Below are positions 10,019-21,461 of a stretch of 64,000 bases of DNA, piece by piece; within the stretch, counting starts at the first letter, position 1; every line of letters starts with the position of its first letter. Source of the stretch: Myotis daubentonii (Eukaryota > Chordata > Mammalia > Chiroptera > Vespertilionidae). The notes under the pieces are model-generated. The model worked only from the letters and a program-made list of their open reading frames with translations. It was not told the DNA's origin and made no database searches. Location: NCBI RefSeq assembly GCF_963259705.1, contig NC_081850.1, forward strand, positions 33,695,799-33,759,798, given 5' to 3'. The position numbers and the translations under genes are program-made.

Positions 10019-12803
10019 GTCTAAGGGAACTTTGGGACACCATGAAATGAAACAACATCCACATAATAGGGGTACCAGAAGGAGAGGAAACTGAACAAGT
10101 AATAGAAAACCTGTTTGAAGAAATAATGACAGAAAACTTCCCTGATATTGGGAAGAAGAAAAAACTCACACAAGTCCAAGAAGCTCACAGAGTCCCAAAC
10201 AAGATGAATCCCAAAAGATCGACACCAAGACACATTTAATTAAATTGGCAAACACCACCAACAAAGTAAGAATCTTAAAGGCTGCCAGAGAGAGACAGAA
10301 AGTTACCTACAAGGGTGCTCCCATCAGACTGTTGACTGATTTCTTAATAGAAACACATCAGGCCATGGAATGAAATATACAAAATCATGCAAAGCAAGGG
10401 TCTGAATCCAAGAATACTGTACCCAGCATGGCTATCAATCAATGTTGAGGGTGAAATCAGGAGCTTCACAGACAAAAAATGACTAAGGGACTTTATTACC
10501 ACCAAACCAGCCATGCAAGAAATGCTAAAGGGACTGCTGTAAAAAGAAGAAATAGGAAGGGAAGAAGGAACACAGGCATAAAGAATTAAAATGGCAACAA
10601 ACAAGTATCTATCAATAATAACTGTAAATGTAAATGGATTAAATGCCCTAATCAAAAGACATAGGGTAGCTGAGTGGATAAGGAAACATGACCTATATAT
10701 CTGCTGTCTACAGGAGACCCACCTCAGAACAAAGGACTCACACAGACTGATGGTGAAGGGATGGAAAACGGTTTTTTAGGCGAATGGAAATGAAAAAGAA
10801 GCTGGGGTAGCAATACTTATATTGGAAAAATTAGGCCTCAAAGTGAAGGCAATAACAAGAGATAAGGAAGTCAACTTCATAATACTAAAGGGAGCAATTC
10901 AACAAGAAGATATAACTCTGGTAAACATATATGCACCCAATACAGGAGCACCCAAATACATAAAAAAATTTCTGGAGGATATCAAGGGAGAGAGTGACAG
11001 CAATACAGTCATAGTAGGGGACTTTAATACCGCACTAACACCACTGGATAAATCCTCTAAACAAAAAAATCAGCAAAGAAACATCAATCCTAAATGACTC
11101 ACTAGATCAGATGGGATTAATTGACATCTTCAGAACATTTCACCCCAAAGCCACAAAATATACATTCTTCTCAAGTGCACATGGGTCATTTTCAAAGATA
11201 GACCACATATTGGGACACTGGCAAAGTCTCTTCAAATTTAAGAAGATAGAAATCATATCGAGCATCTTCTCAGATCACAATGGCATAAAATTAGAAATCA
11301 ACTATAATTAAAAACAATGAAAAAAATCAAACACCTGGAGGCTAAATATCATGCTATTACTAGTAAACAATGATTGGGTTACCAAAGAGATCAAAGAAGA
11401 AATAAAAAGCATCCTGGCAACAAATGACAATGAAAACACAACAATCCAAAATCTATGGGACACAGTGAAAGCAGTCTTGAGAGGGAAGTTCATAGCTCTA
11501 CAGGCCTACCTCAAAAAACAGGAAAGAATGGTAATAAATTATCTAACCCTACAACTCAAAGAATTAGAAAGAGAGCAACAAGAAAAGCCCAGCATAAGCA
11601 GAAGGAAGGAAATAATAAAGAACAGCAGAAATGAATGACATAGTGACCACAAAACAACAAACAAAAAACAAAACAAAAGATCAACAAAAAGAAGAGCTGG
11701 TTCTTTGAAAGGATAAACAAGAGTGATGAACCTGTAGCCAGGCTCACCAAGAAGCAAAGAGAGAGGACCCAAATAAGCAAAATCATAAATGAAAGAGGTT
11801 AAGTAACAACTGATCCCACAGAAATAAAAAGGATTATGAAAAAATACTATGAACAACTCTTTTCCAAAAAAATGGACAACCTACATGAAATGGATGTGTT
11901 CTTAGGAAAATACAAGTACCCAAAACTAAATCAGGAAGAATCAAAAAACCTGAATAGGCTGGTAACTACCGAAGAAATTGAAGCAGCAATAAAAAATCTT
12001 CCAGCAAATAAAAGCCCTGGTTTGGATGGCTTTATAGGGGAGTTTTACCAACCATTCAAGGAAGGACTAAAACCTATCCTCAGACTATTCCAAAAAATTC
12101 AAGAGGAAACAACACTTCCACTCTTTCTATGAAGCCAGCATTACCCTAATTCCAAAACCAGATAAAGACATCACAAAGAAAGAGAACTACAGGCCAATAT
12201 CCTTGATGAACATAGATGCTAAAATCCTCAAAAAAATTCTAGCAAATCAGATTCAGCATTACATTAGGAAGATCATACACCAGGACCAAGTAGGATTTAT
12301 TCCAGGGATGCAAGGATGATACAATATCCGCAAATCAATAAATGTGATACATCACATAAATTGAGAGACAAACATCACATAATATCAGTCGATGCAGAAA
12401 AAGCATTTGACAAAATCCAACATCCTTTCTTGATAACTCTCAGCAAAGTGGGAATAGAGGGATCATACTTCAACATAATAAAAGCCTTATAAGACAAACC
12501 TATAGCCAACATCATACTCAATGGACAAAACCTAAACTCATTTCCCCTGAGAATAGGAACAAGATAGGGATGTCCACTTTCACCACTCCTGTTCGATATA
12601 GTACTGGAAGTGCTAGCCATAGCAATCAGAGAAGAAGAAATAAAAGGCATCCAAATTGGAAAAGAAGAAATAAAACTGTCCGTATTTGCAGATGACATGA
12701 TGCTATACATAGAAAACCCCAAAGACTCCATCAAAAAACTATAAGACCTAATAAATGAATTTGGCAATGTAGCAGGATAGGAAATTAACACCCAGAAATC
12801 TAT

Positions 12804-12866
12804 GGCCTTTTTATAAGTACCGCACGCTAACCGATTGCGCCACTGGAGCTCCAAGGCCTTTTTATA
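12804..12866. repeat. Target-site duplication flanking the tRNA-fragment insertion
   Basis: GGCCTTTTTATA occurs at 12804-12815 and again at 12855-12866, while a normal L1 has it once. The last three or four bases are shared with the end of the inserted fragment, so the true duplication is 9-12 bp. The T-tract followed by A fits the L1 endonuclease nick preference (TTTT/A). Confidence 0.85.
12812..12849 (-). pseudogene. 5' fragment of tRNA-Ile(UAU) inserted in L1
   Basis: On the minus strand these 38 nt begin GCTCCAGTGGCGCAATCGGT and end GCGGTACTTATA. From memory, this matches the 5' part of vertebrate tRNA-Ile(UAU), with one difference (T for C at position 26). It stops right after the anticodon TAT, so the 3' half, the T-arm and any A-tail are missing. 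Because vertebrate tRNA-Ile(UAU) genes carry an intron at this point, the fragment equals the 5' exon. It is not a working tRNA. Five bases, TCCAA (12850-12854), lie between the tRNA 5' end and the right-hand duplication. TCC extends GGAGC to the palindrome GGAGCTCC, which suggests snap-back at the cDNA end. Confidence 0.82.
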
Positions 12867-14744
12867 TACCAATAATGAACTCACAGAAAGAGAAATGAAA
12901 AAAAAATCTCATTTACCATTGCACCAAAAATATTAAGATACCTAGGAATAAACTTAACTAAGGAGGTAAAAGACCTGTACTTGAAAAATGACAGCATGTT
13001 GGAAAAAAAGATAGAGGAAGACATAAACAAATGGAAGAACACACCATGTTCATGGATTGGTAGAATCAACATCAGTAAAATGTCCATACTACCCAAAACA
13101 ATCTATAGATTCAATGCAATCCCCATTAAAATACCAATGGCATGCTACAAAAATCTAGAACAAACTCTCCAAAGATTCATCTGGAATAAAGAAAAGACCC
13201 CAAATAGACACAGCAATCTTGAGAAAGAAGAACAAAGTTGGAGGGATCACAATACCAGATATCAAGCTATACTACAAAACCACTGTTCTCAAAACTGCCT
13301 GATACTGGCATAAGAACAGATATATAGACCAATGGAACAGAACAGAGAACCCAGAAATTGACCCAAGCCATTATGCTCAATTAATATTTGACAAAGGAGG
13401 CTAGAGTATACAATGGAGTCAAGACAGTTTCTTCAATAAATGGTGTTGGGAAATTTGGTCAGATACATGCAAAAAGATAAAACTAGATCACCAACTTACG
13501 TCACACACAAAAACAAACTCAAAATGACTAAAGGACTTAAATAAAAGACGGGAAACCATAAAAATTCTACAAGACTCTATAGGCAGCAAAATAGCAGACA
13601 TATGTTGCAGCAATATCTTTACAGACACAGCTCCTAGGGCAATGGAGACTAAGGAGAAAATAAACAAATAGGACTACATCAAAATAAAAGCTTCTGCACA
13701 GCAAAAGAAACCATCAGCAAAACAACAAGAAAGCCCACAGCATGGGAAAACATATTTGCCAATGCTATTTCAGATAAGGGTTTAATCTCCAAAATTTACA
13801 GAGAACTCATACAATTTAACAAAAGGAAGATAAATGATCCAGTCAAAAAATGGGCAAAGGACCTAATTAGACACTTTTCGAAAGAGGACATACAGAAGGC
13901 TGGGAGACATATGAAAACATGCTCAAAGTCACTAATCATCTGATAGATGCAAATCAAAACAACAATGAAATACCATCTCACACCTGTCAGAATGGCTATT
14001 ATCAACAAATCAACAAAGGACTAGTGCTGGCGAAGATGTGGAGAAAGAGGAACCCTCCTGCACTGCTGGTGGGAATGTAGACTGGTGCAGCCACTCTGGA
14101 AGGCAGTATGGAGTTTCCTCAAAAAATTAAAAATGGAACTCCCATTTTACCCAGTAATCCCACCTCTAGGACTGTATCCCTAGATACCAGAAATACTAAT
14201 CAGAAAGGATATATGCACCCCTACGTTCATAGCAGCACAATTTACAATAGCTAAGATTTGGAAACAATCTAAGTGCCCATCAGCAGATGAATGGATTAAA
14301 AAACTTTGGTATCTCTACACAATGGAAAACTATGCCGCTATAAAAAAGAAGGAACTTTAACTATTTGCAACAGCATGGATGGAACTGGAGTGCATTATGC
14401 TAAGTGAAATAAGCCAGTTGGCGGCAGATAAATATCACATGACCTTACTCATATGTGGGATATAATGATCAACATAATTTGATGAACAAGAATAGATGCA
14501 GAGACAAATGGCAGGGGAGAAGGAGTTAGAGAGTAACCAAAGGACTTGTATGCATGCATATTAGCATAACCAATGGACACAGACACTGGGGAGGTGGGGG
14601 CTTGCCTGGGGTGGGAATGGTTGGTGGGTGGTTCAAGCGGGGAAAAAGGAGACATACGTAAAACTTTAGACAATAATAAAAAAAAGTTTTTTGCCCCCCA
14701 AATTAATGAACATAAAAATTAAAAATGTTTTCAATTGCCCTAGC

Positions 14745-14852
14745 GAAATTTCAAGTGCTGACTAGAATGAATAAAAACATGTGACTGGTGTCTATCAGGT
14801 TGGACAGTACAGAGATAGCACATTTCCATTATTGTAAAAAGTCCTATCAGAC
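14745..14852. mobile_element. hAT-type palindromic repeat relic
   Basis: Shares AATTTCAAGTGCT, ACATGTGACTGGTG and GCACATTTCCATTATTG with the common mammalian MER-class hAT repeat built around AGCCACATGTGGCTA. It is related to the copy at 19141-19337. I am not sure of the exact family name. Confidence 0.55.
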
Positions 14853-17800
14853 AGGTCTGGTTTAGACCAATGTGATTATAATGGAGGTGGGAGAGGTAGA
14901 TGGATTGGGGATGCATTGGGGAAGTATAATCAGTAGGACTTGCTAATTGATGGATAAGGTGGTAGAAGGGAAGTAATAAATTATGGATAATGTGTAGCTT
15001 TCTGCTTGAGCAATTAGGGTAGATGGAAAGATTGAAAAGAAATAGGATTGGGTGTATGAAGCGAGTTCTGCTTTCGGCATATTGTGCTGTCTCTTGTAGA
15101 GCAGAATCTAAACAAATCCTAATGGAGGTAGAGGGAGAGGGAAAAGTCTATTTTGATGAGCTTTTCAATCTCATAACAGATGCTAAATAAGTCCCACATG
15201 TTTGTAAGTTGTCATCTTGCTTTAATTTTAAAGAGGCCATTGTTGTCTGTTGGCTGTTTTATTAAATGCTATTTCATGCTGCTACAAAATTTAATTCCAC
15301 AGAAATCCCTTTATTTATTTTAATTTTGCTTGAATTATGATTTTGGATACCAACTGAAAGTGACCAGAAAATGGGGAGTTTGCTTTTGATTCTTGGCTGA
15401 AGAGTTATATTAAGAGACCATAGGTATGGGACCCTAGCTTGGGCCTCTGACAGGTAAATTGCACTATACATACTAGCGTTATCTTTTTGGAGCTTAACAC
15501 TTTAAAACATATTAGCAAGCCATGTATTGAGCTATGGGGAATGAGGGCATTGCAAGTAGTCTGCCTTAGAAACAAGTGACATTTCTTGAGTGATACTTTC
15601 AGACACAAAGGACAGTCCATGATGTGCACTGTGTGTGAATACTTGCACTTGAAGTTTTTCACTGTTAGAACTAATATTGCCCCTTTTGGGGAAGGAGACA
15701 TTTGCCTGTGTGTGTATAGTGTGAGGGGTCTAATATTGACAGTTGTTAATGGAGGGGAAGGAGAAAGCTGAACAAGATTTTTTCTTTCTTTTTTCTTTTT
15801 AAAATGTCATGGTGCTTTTATGGCTAATGGCCTACAAACAGGTGTGGGGTCTGACCCAAGTGAATGAGTCACATCCATGTTCTGTGTGCTTCCCTGCACA
15901 CATGCTTCTGAAGCATGAAAGTCCTCTTTGGCTGCTGGGTTTTAGGTTGACCCCTTTTTGTGCTTGCAAACCAGTAACCCTGGTGTCCTGCTTCATGTTT
16001 TCCAGACCATGTTTAGTTATTTCGTGGGAGTGGGAGGGATCACAGACGGGCTGAGAAAAGCAAACTCGAGTGAACATTAGAAATGTTACCTTCTCCTTTT
16101 TTGCCTCCCTTGCACATTTTCCAGCACCACATGTCCTGCAGTGGCAGGCCCCTTCGGGTGGCTGTTCCCTTTGCAATAATGTTCACTCTCTAATGCACGG
16201 AGGTCTCCATTCTCTTATGCTGTTGTGCAAATCACATAGATTCTAATTTGCTGTTCAAGACAGGAGGAGTTTCGATTTTTAATATAATGCATATTACATT
16301 CTTCATCTGCTTCATTTCTCTTTTTATTGTGACAGCACCCTCCCCCAGATCTTGTTTGTTAGATAGAGAATGAATATTTACAGATCCATAGCTATGGTAA
16401 GAATAAACTTACTGGGGAAATGTGAGGAGTTTTGAAACTTGATCTTAGACTACATTGGACTTTGGGTGTACTGGAAACCGTAGAAATGTTGGGATACGAC
16501 TTACAGAAAAACAACCAGGTATGCGTCATGGGTGAACGTGGCTCTCTCCACCCTTCCTTCAGAACCCTGGTGGCATTCTCTAAGTCCATTGAGTTTGCCA
16601 ATTCAATCCACATTTTTTCCTTGCATGGAATTAATTTAGAACTAAAGAAGAAAAACTGCCCTGGCATCTGTCTATTTAAATAGAAAGAAAAGTTCAATAC
16701 ATTTTTAAACCATCTTCACTGAGCACATGTAATGAATTTACGTGGACATGATTTTCTCAAACATTAGGAAGGCCACAATGGGACCATCACACCAAACAAT
16801 ACGGAGCCCAGCACAAAGTGAGAGTTACATTTGAATTTAGATTTGCATTTGAACCAGACTTTTGCTTTTTAAATTCTCCTACGCCTGTCCCTGTATTGCA
16901 GAACCATTTTAAGAAAGGGATTTTGAAAACAACAGAGTTTGCCTTTCTTTCAAAGGCAGGCAAATGCCAACCAAGTATTGTTGTACTATTGAAGAAAAAA
17001 CAACATTGAAAGCTGGAACATGACTTTGTAGTAACACAATATCACGAGGACATTTTGAACTGGTTCAATTACACAGACAAATTTTCAGAGTCTAGAGCTT
17101 TCAGTGGGTATTGGGAATAAATACAAGCTGATGATGGGAACATTCGCTGCGTTGAAATTGAATCATAGAAAGATGATTCCATGGCATAGACCCAGGCGAT
17201 GGCATTATGGTGAAACTGCAGGGTTTTTGACACTTGGGAGATGAAAGCAGAACATTGGAAAATCCAGAAATCTTTTCTTAATAGAGTGGCAATACAGCCA
17301 AATAGATTTTTTCCTTCACTGTAAACGATAAGCCATATGTTATTCTGCATAAAAACTTACCATCCTAAATTAACATAAGAGGTGAACTTTCTTTCTATCT
17401 GACGGTGTATATAAATGCACACATATTTATATGTACACACATGTGCACACACATGCATACATACATATGCATGTCTCTTCCAGGACTCCTCAGTCAAGCA
17501 TGTGACCAGTGACTGTGGATGCTAAAGTTTAGACGAGTTCTAATTGGAGGCTTTCAGAGGTGATGTGAGAGGCTTTGAACCTGCATTTATTTGCTTGCAT
17601 ATTAATCTTCTTTTCCAAGGAGCAGGCTAGAAATGATCTCAGCGCAGTTTTGTCTGTCTTCATGAGGTTAAGCTTTCCAGCTCTCTTCTCTGCTTTTTTA
17701 ATATTGGCTTAACCTGTGCACCAGTCAACTAGTGCAGAGTCATCATTTTAATTCTATGACCATCTATGCAGGACTTTTAGCCTACAGAAGTGCTGTCCTG

Positions 17801-18849
17801 CCCAGTTGCACTTAACTTTTACAACCAGGAAAGGTGAGCAAATATTTTTAAAGTCCAGATGATTCGATTGGGGAATCTCCTCTTGGTTAAATGATTAGCC
17901 TTACAGTTTTTTTCCCCAGCCTGCAAAATGCACTTTAGATTTTGTCATGTTTCCCAGCTACATGATTTGTCATCTCAGTGGTGTTAGTTGATGCAGTAGC
18001 TAAGGAAAATTTCCTTTTATGCAAGACGAGAAATTATGAAATAATCTTGGTCTTAGGAAAGAATACAGCATCTTTGGAGATTTTTTTGACCAGGGATAAA
18101 GAACATACAGGAAGCCAAATGAAAACTAAAAGAACGAAAATGGTGTGACATGCTCTGACCACATTGTGGTGGGTTTTTTTTAAATTAAAATTTTGTTAAC
18201 TGTGTGGTTTCTCTTGGAAGCCAGGCACCACTGGGTTTCTGTCCTGGGGCCTAGAGCAGCCCTCACACTTAGGGAGATGCTCAGTAAATGTGGGGTGAAT
18301 TTAATTGTAAAACAGAAGATACATGTTGTAGGTGGAGATTTTTTTTTTTAATTTCAATATGTTTTTTTTTAAAATTTTATTTTATTGTTTAAAATATTAC
18401 AGACAGTAGTACATGTTGTAACACTAAGTAATTTAGAAGGTGTTTTCTCCCAAAGTTTGTAGAAATTCTCTGCCTTCAGGGGCTATCTGACACATTAATA
18501 GCTTTAGAACAGAATATGGGTCAATTTTGCCACTGCCTTCTTTCCACAAAAATGCATACTTAAAAGCTTTTATGACAAGATGATCAGAAAGCGAAATTTA
18601 TTTCTGAGCAATTATCTTACCTTCTGTTGAAGTTTGTTCCATTAACTTTAGTCATGAGTTTATTTGATATATGCTAGAATGCCATATGCTGGGGCAGCAG
18701 AGGCGCTGGCAGATTCTATCAGTGAGGTAAAGTCTCATGAAAACCAGCACACTCCCTCCATCACTCTCTATCCCTTTACCATGCATTATTTTTTTGGCAT
18801 CTCTGACTCAGAAACTGTTTTTGTGTTGCTTAAATTTATTTTCTGCCTT
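14853..18849. other. Long non-coding stretch, repeat-poor
   Basis: No exon with plausible splice sites or known protein similarity was found. A mixed CA/TA microsatellite lies at about 17404-17475, and an AT-rich tract at 18335-18410. Frames of 60-114 codons (e.g. 15832-16176 and 16392-16697) look random in composition. Conservation with other mammals would be needed to find functional elements. Confidence 0.45.
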
Positions 18850-18985
18850 CCCCATTAAGGTATAAGTATCACAAAAGCAGGGGACTTGATCTGTAACCCT
18901 GGCATCAAGTACAGTACTGGGCACCTTATAGATGTTTGATAGTGTTTGTTGAATGAATGAATGAATGAATGAATGAATATTATTA
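18850..18985 (+). mobile_element. L2 3' end with (TGAA)n tail
   Basis: Shows AAAGCAGGGGACTTGATCTG, GTACTGGGCACCTTATAGAT and TTGTTGAATGAATGAATGAA, the classic L2 terminus. The terminal tetramer has expanded to about seven copies. Confidence 0.75.
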
Positions 18986-19004
18986 GTACTCTGAGCCTCT
19001 GTAT

Positions 19005-19135
19005 ATCATTAATTCACTCACAAATGTTTATCAAGTTCCTCTTATATACCCAGTGCTATTCTATTCTATATGCCTGAGTTTCAGTGATAAGCAAGGTAAC
19101 ACAGTGTCTGTGTTTACAGATTATAAAGCCTAATA
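19005..19135 (-). mobile_element. L2 3' end fragment
   Basis: Reverse L2 order: CACTCACAAATGTTTATCAA, ATACCCAGTGCTATTC, GATAAGCAAGGTAACACAGT and a TTTACAGATTATAAAG segment. Together with the preceding L2 it forms a tail-to-tail pair, probably two independent insertions. Confidence 0.6.
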
Positions 19136-19140
19136 ATGTG

Positions 19141-19337
19141 TTGTTTAATATGGTAGCCACATGTGGTTATGTAAATCTAAATGTAAATTAATTAACATTA
19201 AATACAATTAAAAATTTAGTTCCTTAGTCACACTAGCCACATTTCAAGTGCTTAAAAGCTGGTGGCTGCTATATTAGGCAGGGCATATATAAAATATCTT
19301 TGTTTTTATAGGAAGTTTTATTGGATAGCACTCATCT
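19141..19337. mobile_element. hAT-type palindromic repeat relic
   Basis: Contains AATATGGTAGCCACATGTGG, AATTCAATTAA-type AT-rich centre sequence, CACTAGCCACATTTCAAGTG and TTTTATTGGATAGCACT. This is the usual order for a common mammalian non-autonomous hAT repeat. No clear target duplication was seen. Confidence 0.6.
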
Positions 19338-19734
19338 AGTGTTAAAACAGATCAATATATGTACACTTGTATAATGTATGCTGTGTAGAGAATGAGCACA
19401 TGTTTCAAAGGTAGCATACTGGAGAGGCTCTAGCCTAGGGTGTGGCTGGGTTGTCAGGATGGTTTTCTGGAGGAAGGGCTTCTAAAGACATCAATAATGC
19501 ATAAGGAAACAAATACAAAATAATATTGAAAGAAAACTGTAAGTGGGAAAAAATTCATAAGGATTAGACAGGCTAAGGACAAAGCATGGGGAGCGTCTGA
19601 GTCAAAAGAAACAGTTGGAGAAGGGGCTGGAATAAATGCCTTAATCTGGTTAGCAATAGGAGAACCTGGTCTCCATGTGAATGGATGGAAGGCACGCAGG
19701 AATAAGCCACTTCCCGTGTCATGGCAGCTTTTGT
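19338..19734. other. No recognisable feature
   Basis: Unassigned non-coding sequence between a hAT relic and an L2 copy. Confidence 0.4.
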
Positions 19735-20392
19735 CTCTTCTTAGGCCCTGCCCACTATCAATTTGTAACAGCCTCCTAATGGATCTTCTCGCTTCTAGTT
19801 TTGACTACTCCCATTTTATCTCTCCATCAAACTCCAAATTTGATCATGTTAATTCACTTGCTGAAAACATTTTATTGCTTCATGCCACTTAGGATAAAGC
19901 CCAAATTCTTTAATATGCCTGTGAGGCTCTTTGTGATCAGACCCCTGTTTATTTTTCTAAATTTTCTCTTTCCACTCTCCACCCTCACATTGTGATTGAG
20001 TAGCATCAGTTCTCCAAATCTTCCATCTCTCCTGCCTCTAGGCCTGCTGTTCCCTCTGCATGGATAACTATTCCTCACCCCTGCCCCATCTTAGTTTCTA
20101 AACTTCCTTTTCAGACCTCAGCTTAAAGTTAGTTTCTCCAGGACCCCTGATATCATACCTGATATCATAGTCAAGGTGAGGTGCCCCACTTATGTGCACT
20201 GTCATGCCTATGTGTCCTCCTGTTGTAGAACATATTACACTGCCTTATTTGGCCTGCTTATGTGTTTGTAACTCTCAGTCCTGGGCCTGCAAGAGAGCAC
20301 ATTTGCCTTGTTTCCTGTTTTTCTCCAAGTGCTCAGCACAGGGCCTCTGTAAGTATTTGCTTATTAAATGACTGAGTGAATTTGATGATCCA
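19735..20392 (+). mobile_element. L2 3' portion, about 650 bp
   Basis: Recognisable L2 order: TTTGATCATGTTAATTCACT, GGATAAAGCCCAAATTCTTT, GAGGCTCTTTGTGATCAGAC, CCTGCTGTTCCCTCTGCATG, GTGCTCAGCACAGGGCCTCT and the terminus ATTTGCTTATTAAATGACTG. Part of the degraded reverse-transcriptase end and the 3' UTR survive, with no open frame. A short direct repeat (CCTGATATCATA twice) lies near 20147-20170. Confidence 0.75.
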
Positions 20393-20519
20393 TCCCCATT
20401 TCCAAAGTGTGATCAATCAAGTATGGTTCTGAAATTAAGCTGTGGCCCATAATAGGAAGCTTCTCAAACCCCACCATTGGGGGAAAAGAAATGTGAAGAA
20501 AGCATATCAGTGACCCTTG

Positions 20520-20910
20520 TTGTTTTTATAACTTTTATGGAGGTATAATTTTATATGCAACTCACTCATTTGAGGCACAGTCCAATGACTTCTGGTAAAT
20601 TTATAGGATTGGACAACTATGACTAAAATCCTGTTGTTTGTAATGTACTCATTTAGAACATGTTGTGGGGCAATAAGATTCCCCATGTGCATTTACAGTT
20701 AATCCCTGCTCCCACCCCCAGTCCCAGGCAACCATTAATTTACTTTCTGTCTATATGAATTTGCCTCTTCTGGGTATTTTATGCAAGTGGGATCATATAA
20801 TATGTGGTCTTTTCTGTCTGACTTGTTCATGTAGCAAAATTTTTTTAAACATTAATGTTGTAGGAAGTATCAGTACTTCCTTTATATTTGATCACATTCC
20901 ATTGTATGGA
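20520..20910 (-). mobile_element. L1 3' region, left part (split by insertions)
   Basis: Shows TATGGAGGTATAATTTTATA, TCCCAGGCAACCATTAATTT, TCTGGGTATTTTATGCAAGT and CACATTCCATTGTATGGA, the reverse of an L1M 3' region. The same L1 resumes at 22101 with GCTGCTATATAAATTCATGT. About 70 bp of L1 expected between the two parts appears to be missing. Confidence 0.75.
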
Positions 20911-20994
20911 TTTTTTTTAAATCCTCACCCGAGGATATTTTCCCATTGATTTATAAAGAGAGTGGAAAAGAGAGGAAAGAGAGAGAGAAACACT
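20911..20994 (-). mobile_element. Truncated Ves SINE
   Basis: TTTTTTTTAAATCCTCACCC, then GAGGATATTTTCCCATTGAT and a GAGAGAGAAACA tract, match the 3' end of the bat Ves SINE in reverse. The tRNA-derived head is absent. The break coincides with the start of the HeliBat/minisatellite block. Confidence 0.7.
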
Positions 20995-21461
20995 GTCACG
21001 CTCAGGGCAGGGCTGATGGGGAGGTTATGGCTCTACCCCATCACACACAGAGCAGGGCCTGTGGGGGACGGGGGGTTGGGGCACCGCCCTCTATCACCCA
21101 CAGAGCAGGGCTGATCAGAGGGTTGGGGCGCTGCCACTCTCACACTCAGGGTAGGGCCGATGGCGAGGTTATGGCTCTACCCTGTCACACACAGAGCATG
21201 GCCCATGGGAGGTGGGGGGGTTGGGGCGCCGCACCCTGTCACACACAGAGCAGGGCGATCAGGGGGTTGGGGAGCTCCCCGTATCAGGAACAGAGCAGGG
21301 CGGATAGGGAGGTTGTGGCCCGCCCCCTGTCACACAAACAGCCGCAGGGCGATCAGGGGGTTGGGGAGCTCCCCCCTGTCACGCTGATCCCGGTGCTGGG
21401 AGGCCTCTCAGCTCTGCTGATCCCGGTGCTGGGAGGCATATTACCCTTTTACTATATAGGA
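20995..21461 (-). mobile_element. HeliBat-like unit made largely of a minisatellite
   Basis: The right edge is the reverse complement of a HeliBat 5' end (CATATTACCCTTTTACTATA then TAGGA at 21461). The body is a degenerate tandem array of roughly 55-65 bp units built on CACACACAGAGCAGGGC, GATCAGGGGGTTGGGG and a GC-rich link, about seven copies. The left edge (ACTGTCACGC) lacks the normal CTAG-type 3' end, so the 3' terminus is atypical or lost. A 172-codon frame across it is a by-product of the repeat. Adjoins the next HeliBat head to tail. Confidence 0.75.

Larger units (their letters stand above)
9383..10542 (+). pseudogene. L1 ORF1 (RNA-binding chaperone) remnant
   Basis: The likely start is the ATG at 9383 (MRGVHMGRQRNS...). 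It is followed by a Lys/Glu-rich heptad stretch ending ...SRLEKVEYRISELEDK, the expected trimerising coiled coil of L1 ORF1p. The downstream RRM segment reads NIHIIGVPEGEETEQVIENL and then TPRHI. The C-terminal domain reads NPRILYPAWLSINVEGEIRS and ends LKGLL before the TAA at 10540. The frame is destroyed by a 41-bp tandem duplication (9665-9746), an nhAT insertion (9807-10018), and point stops such as TGA within the segment after FTDKK. In live L1s this protein coats L1 RNA and supports retrotransposition. Here it cannot be made intact. Confidence 0.85.
10591..14465 (+). pseudogene. L1 ORF2 (endonuclease / reverse transcriptase) remnant
   Basis: Starts MATNKYLSIITVNVNGLN at 10591 and probably ended at the TAA at 14463-14465 after ...LLICGI. 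Removing the 51 bp added by the tRNA-fragment event leaves about 3.82 kb, close to the usual ORF2 length. The N-terminal APE-type endonuclease shows CLQETHL, NIYAPN, VGDFNT, KIDHILG and SDHNGIKLE. The reverse transcriptase shows [14 protein letters not shown] (from 12388) and the catalytic FADD at 12685-12696. The C-terminal part continues as degraded frames, including a stretch at 12981-13313. In-frame stops occur early (TAG at about 10777) and repeatedly, so no protein can be made. The active enzyme nicks target DNA and reverse-transcribes L1 RNA in the nucleus. Confidence 0.88.
8416..14681 (+). mobile_element. Full-length, inactive LINE-1
   Basis: A 6.27-kb L1 flanked by a 15-bp target duplication with one mismatch: AAAAGTTTTATGCCC at 8401-8415 and AAAAGTTTTTTGCCC at 14682-14696. 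From 5' to 3' it holds a 5' UTR that opens with a YY1-like site, an ORF1 remnant, an intergenic spacer, an ORF2 remnant and a short 3' UTR ending in an A-rich tail. Both ORFs are broken by stops and frameshifts, by a 41-bp tandem duplication and by two later insertions (an nhAT and a tRNA fragment). It must be older than both insertions. A 5'-complete L1 copy is uncommon because most genomic copies are truncated. Confidence 0.93.

Noticed and set aside
12375..12884. 169-codon open frame on the minus strand
   Set aside because: It is antisense to L1 ORF2, including the FADD region. L1 antisense frames are commonly open by chance.
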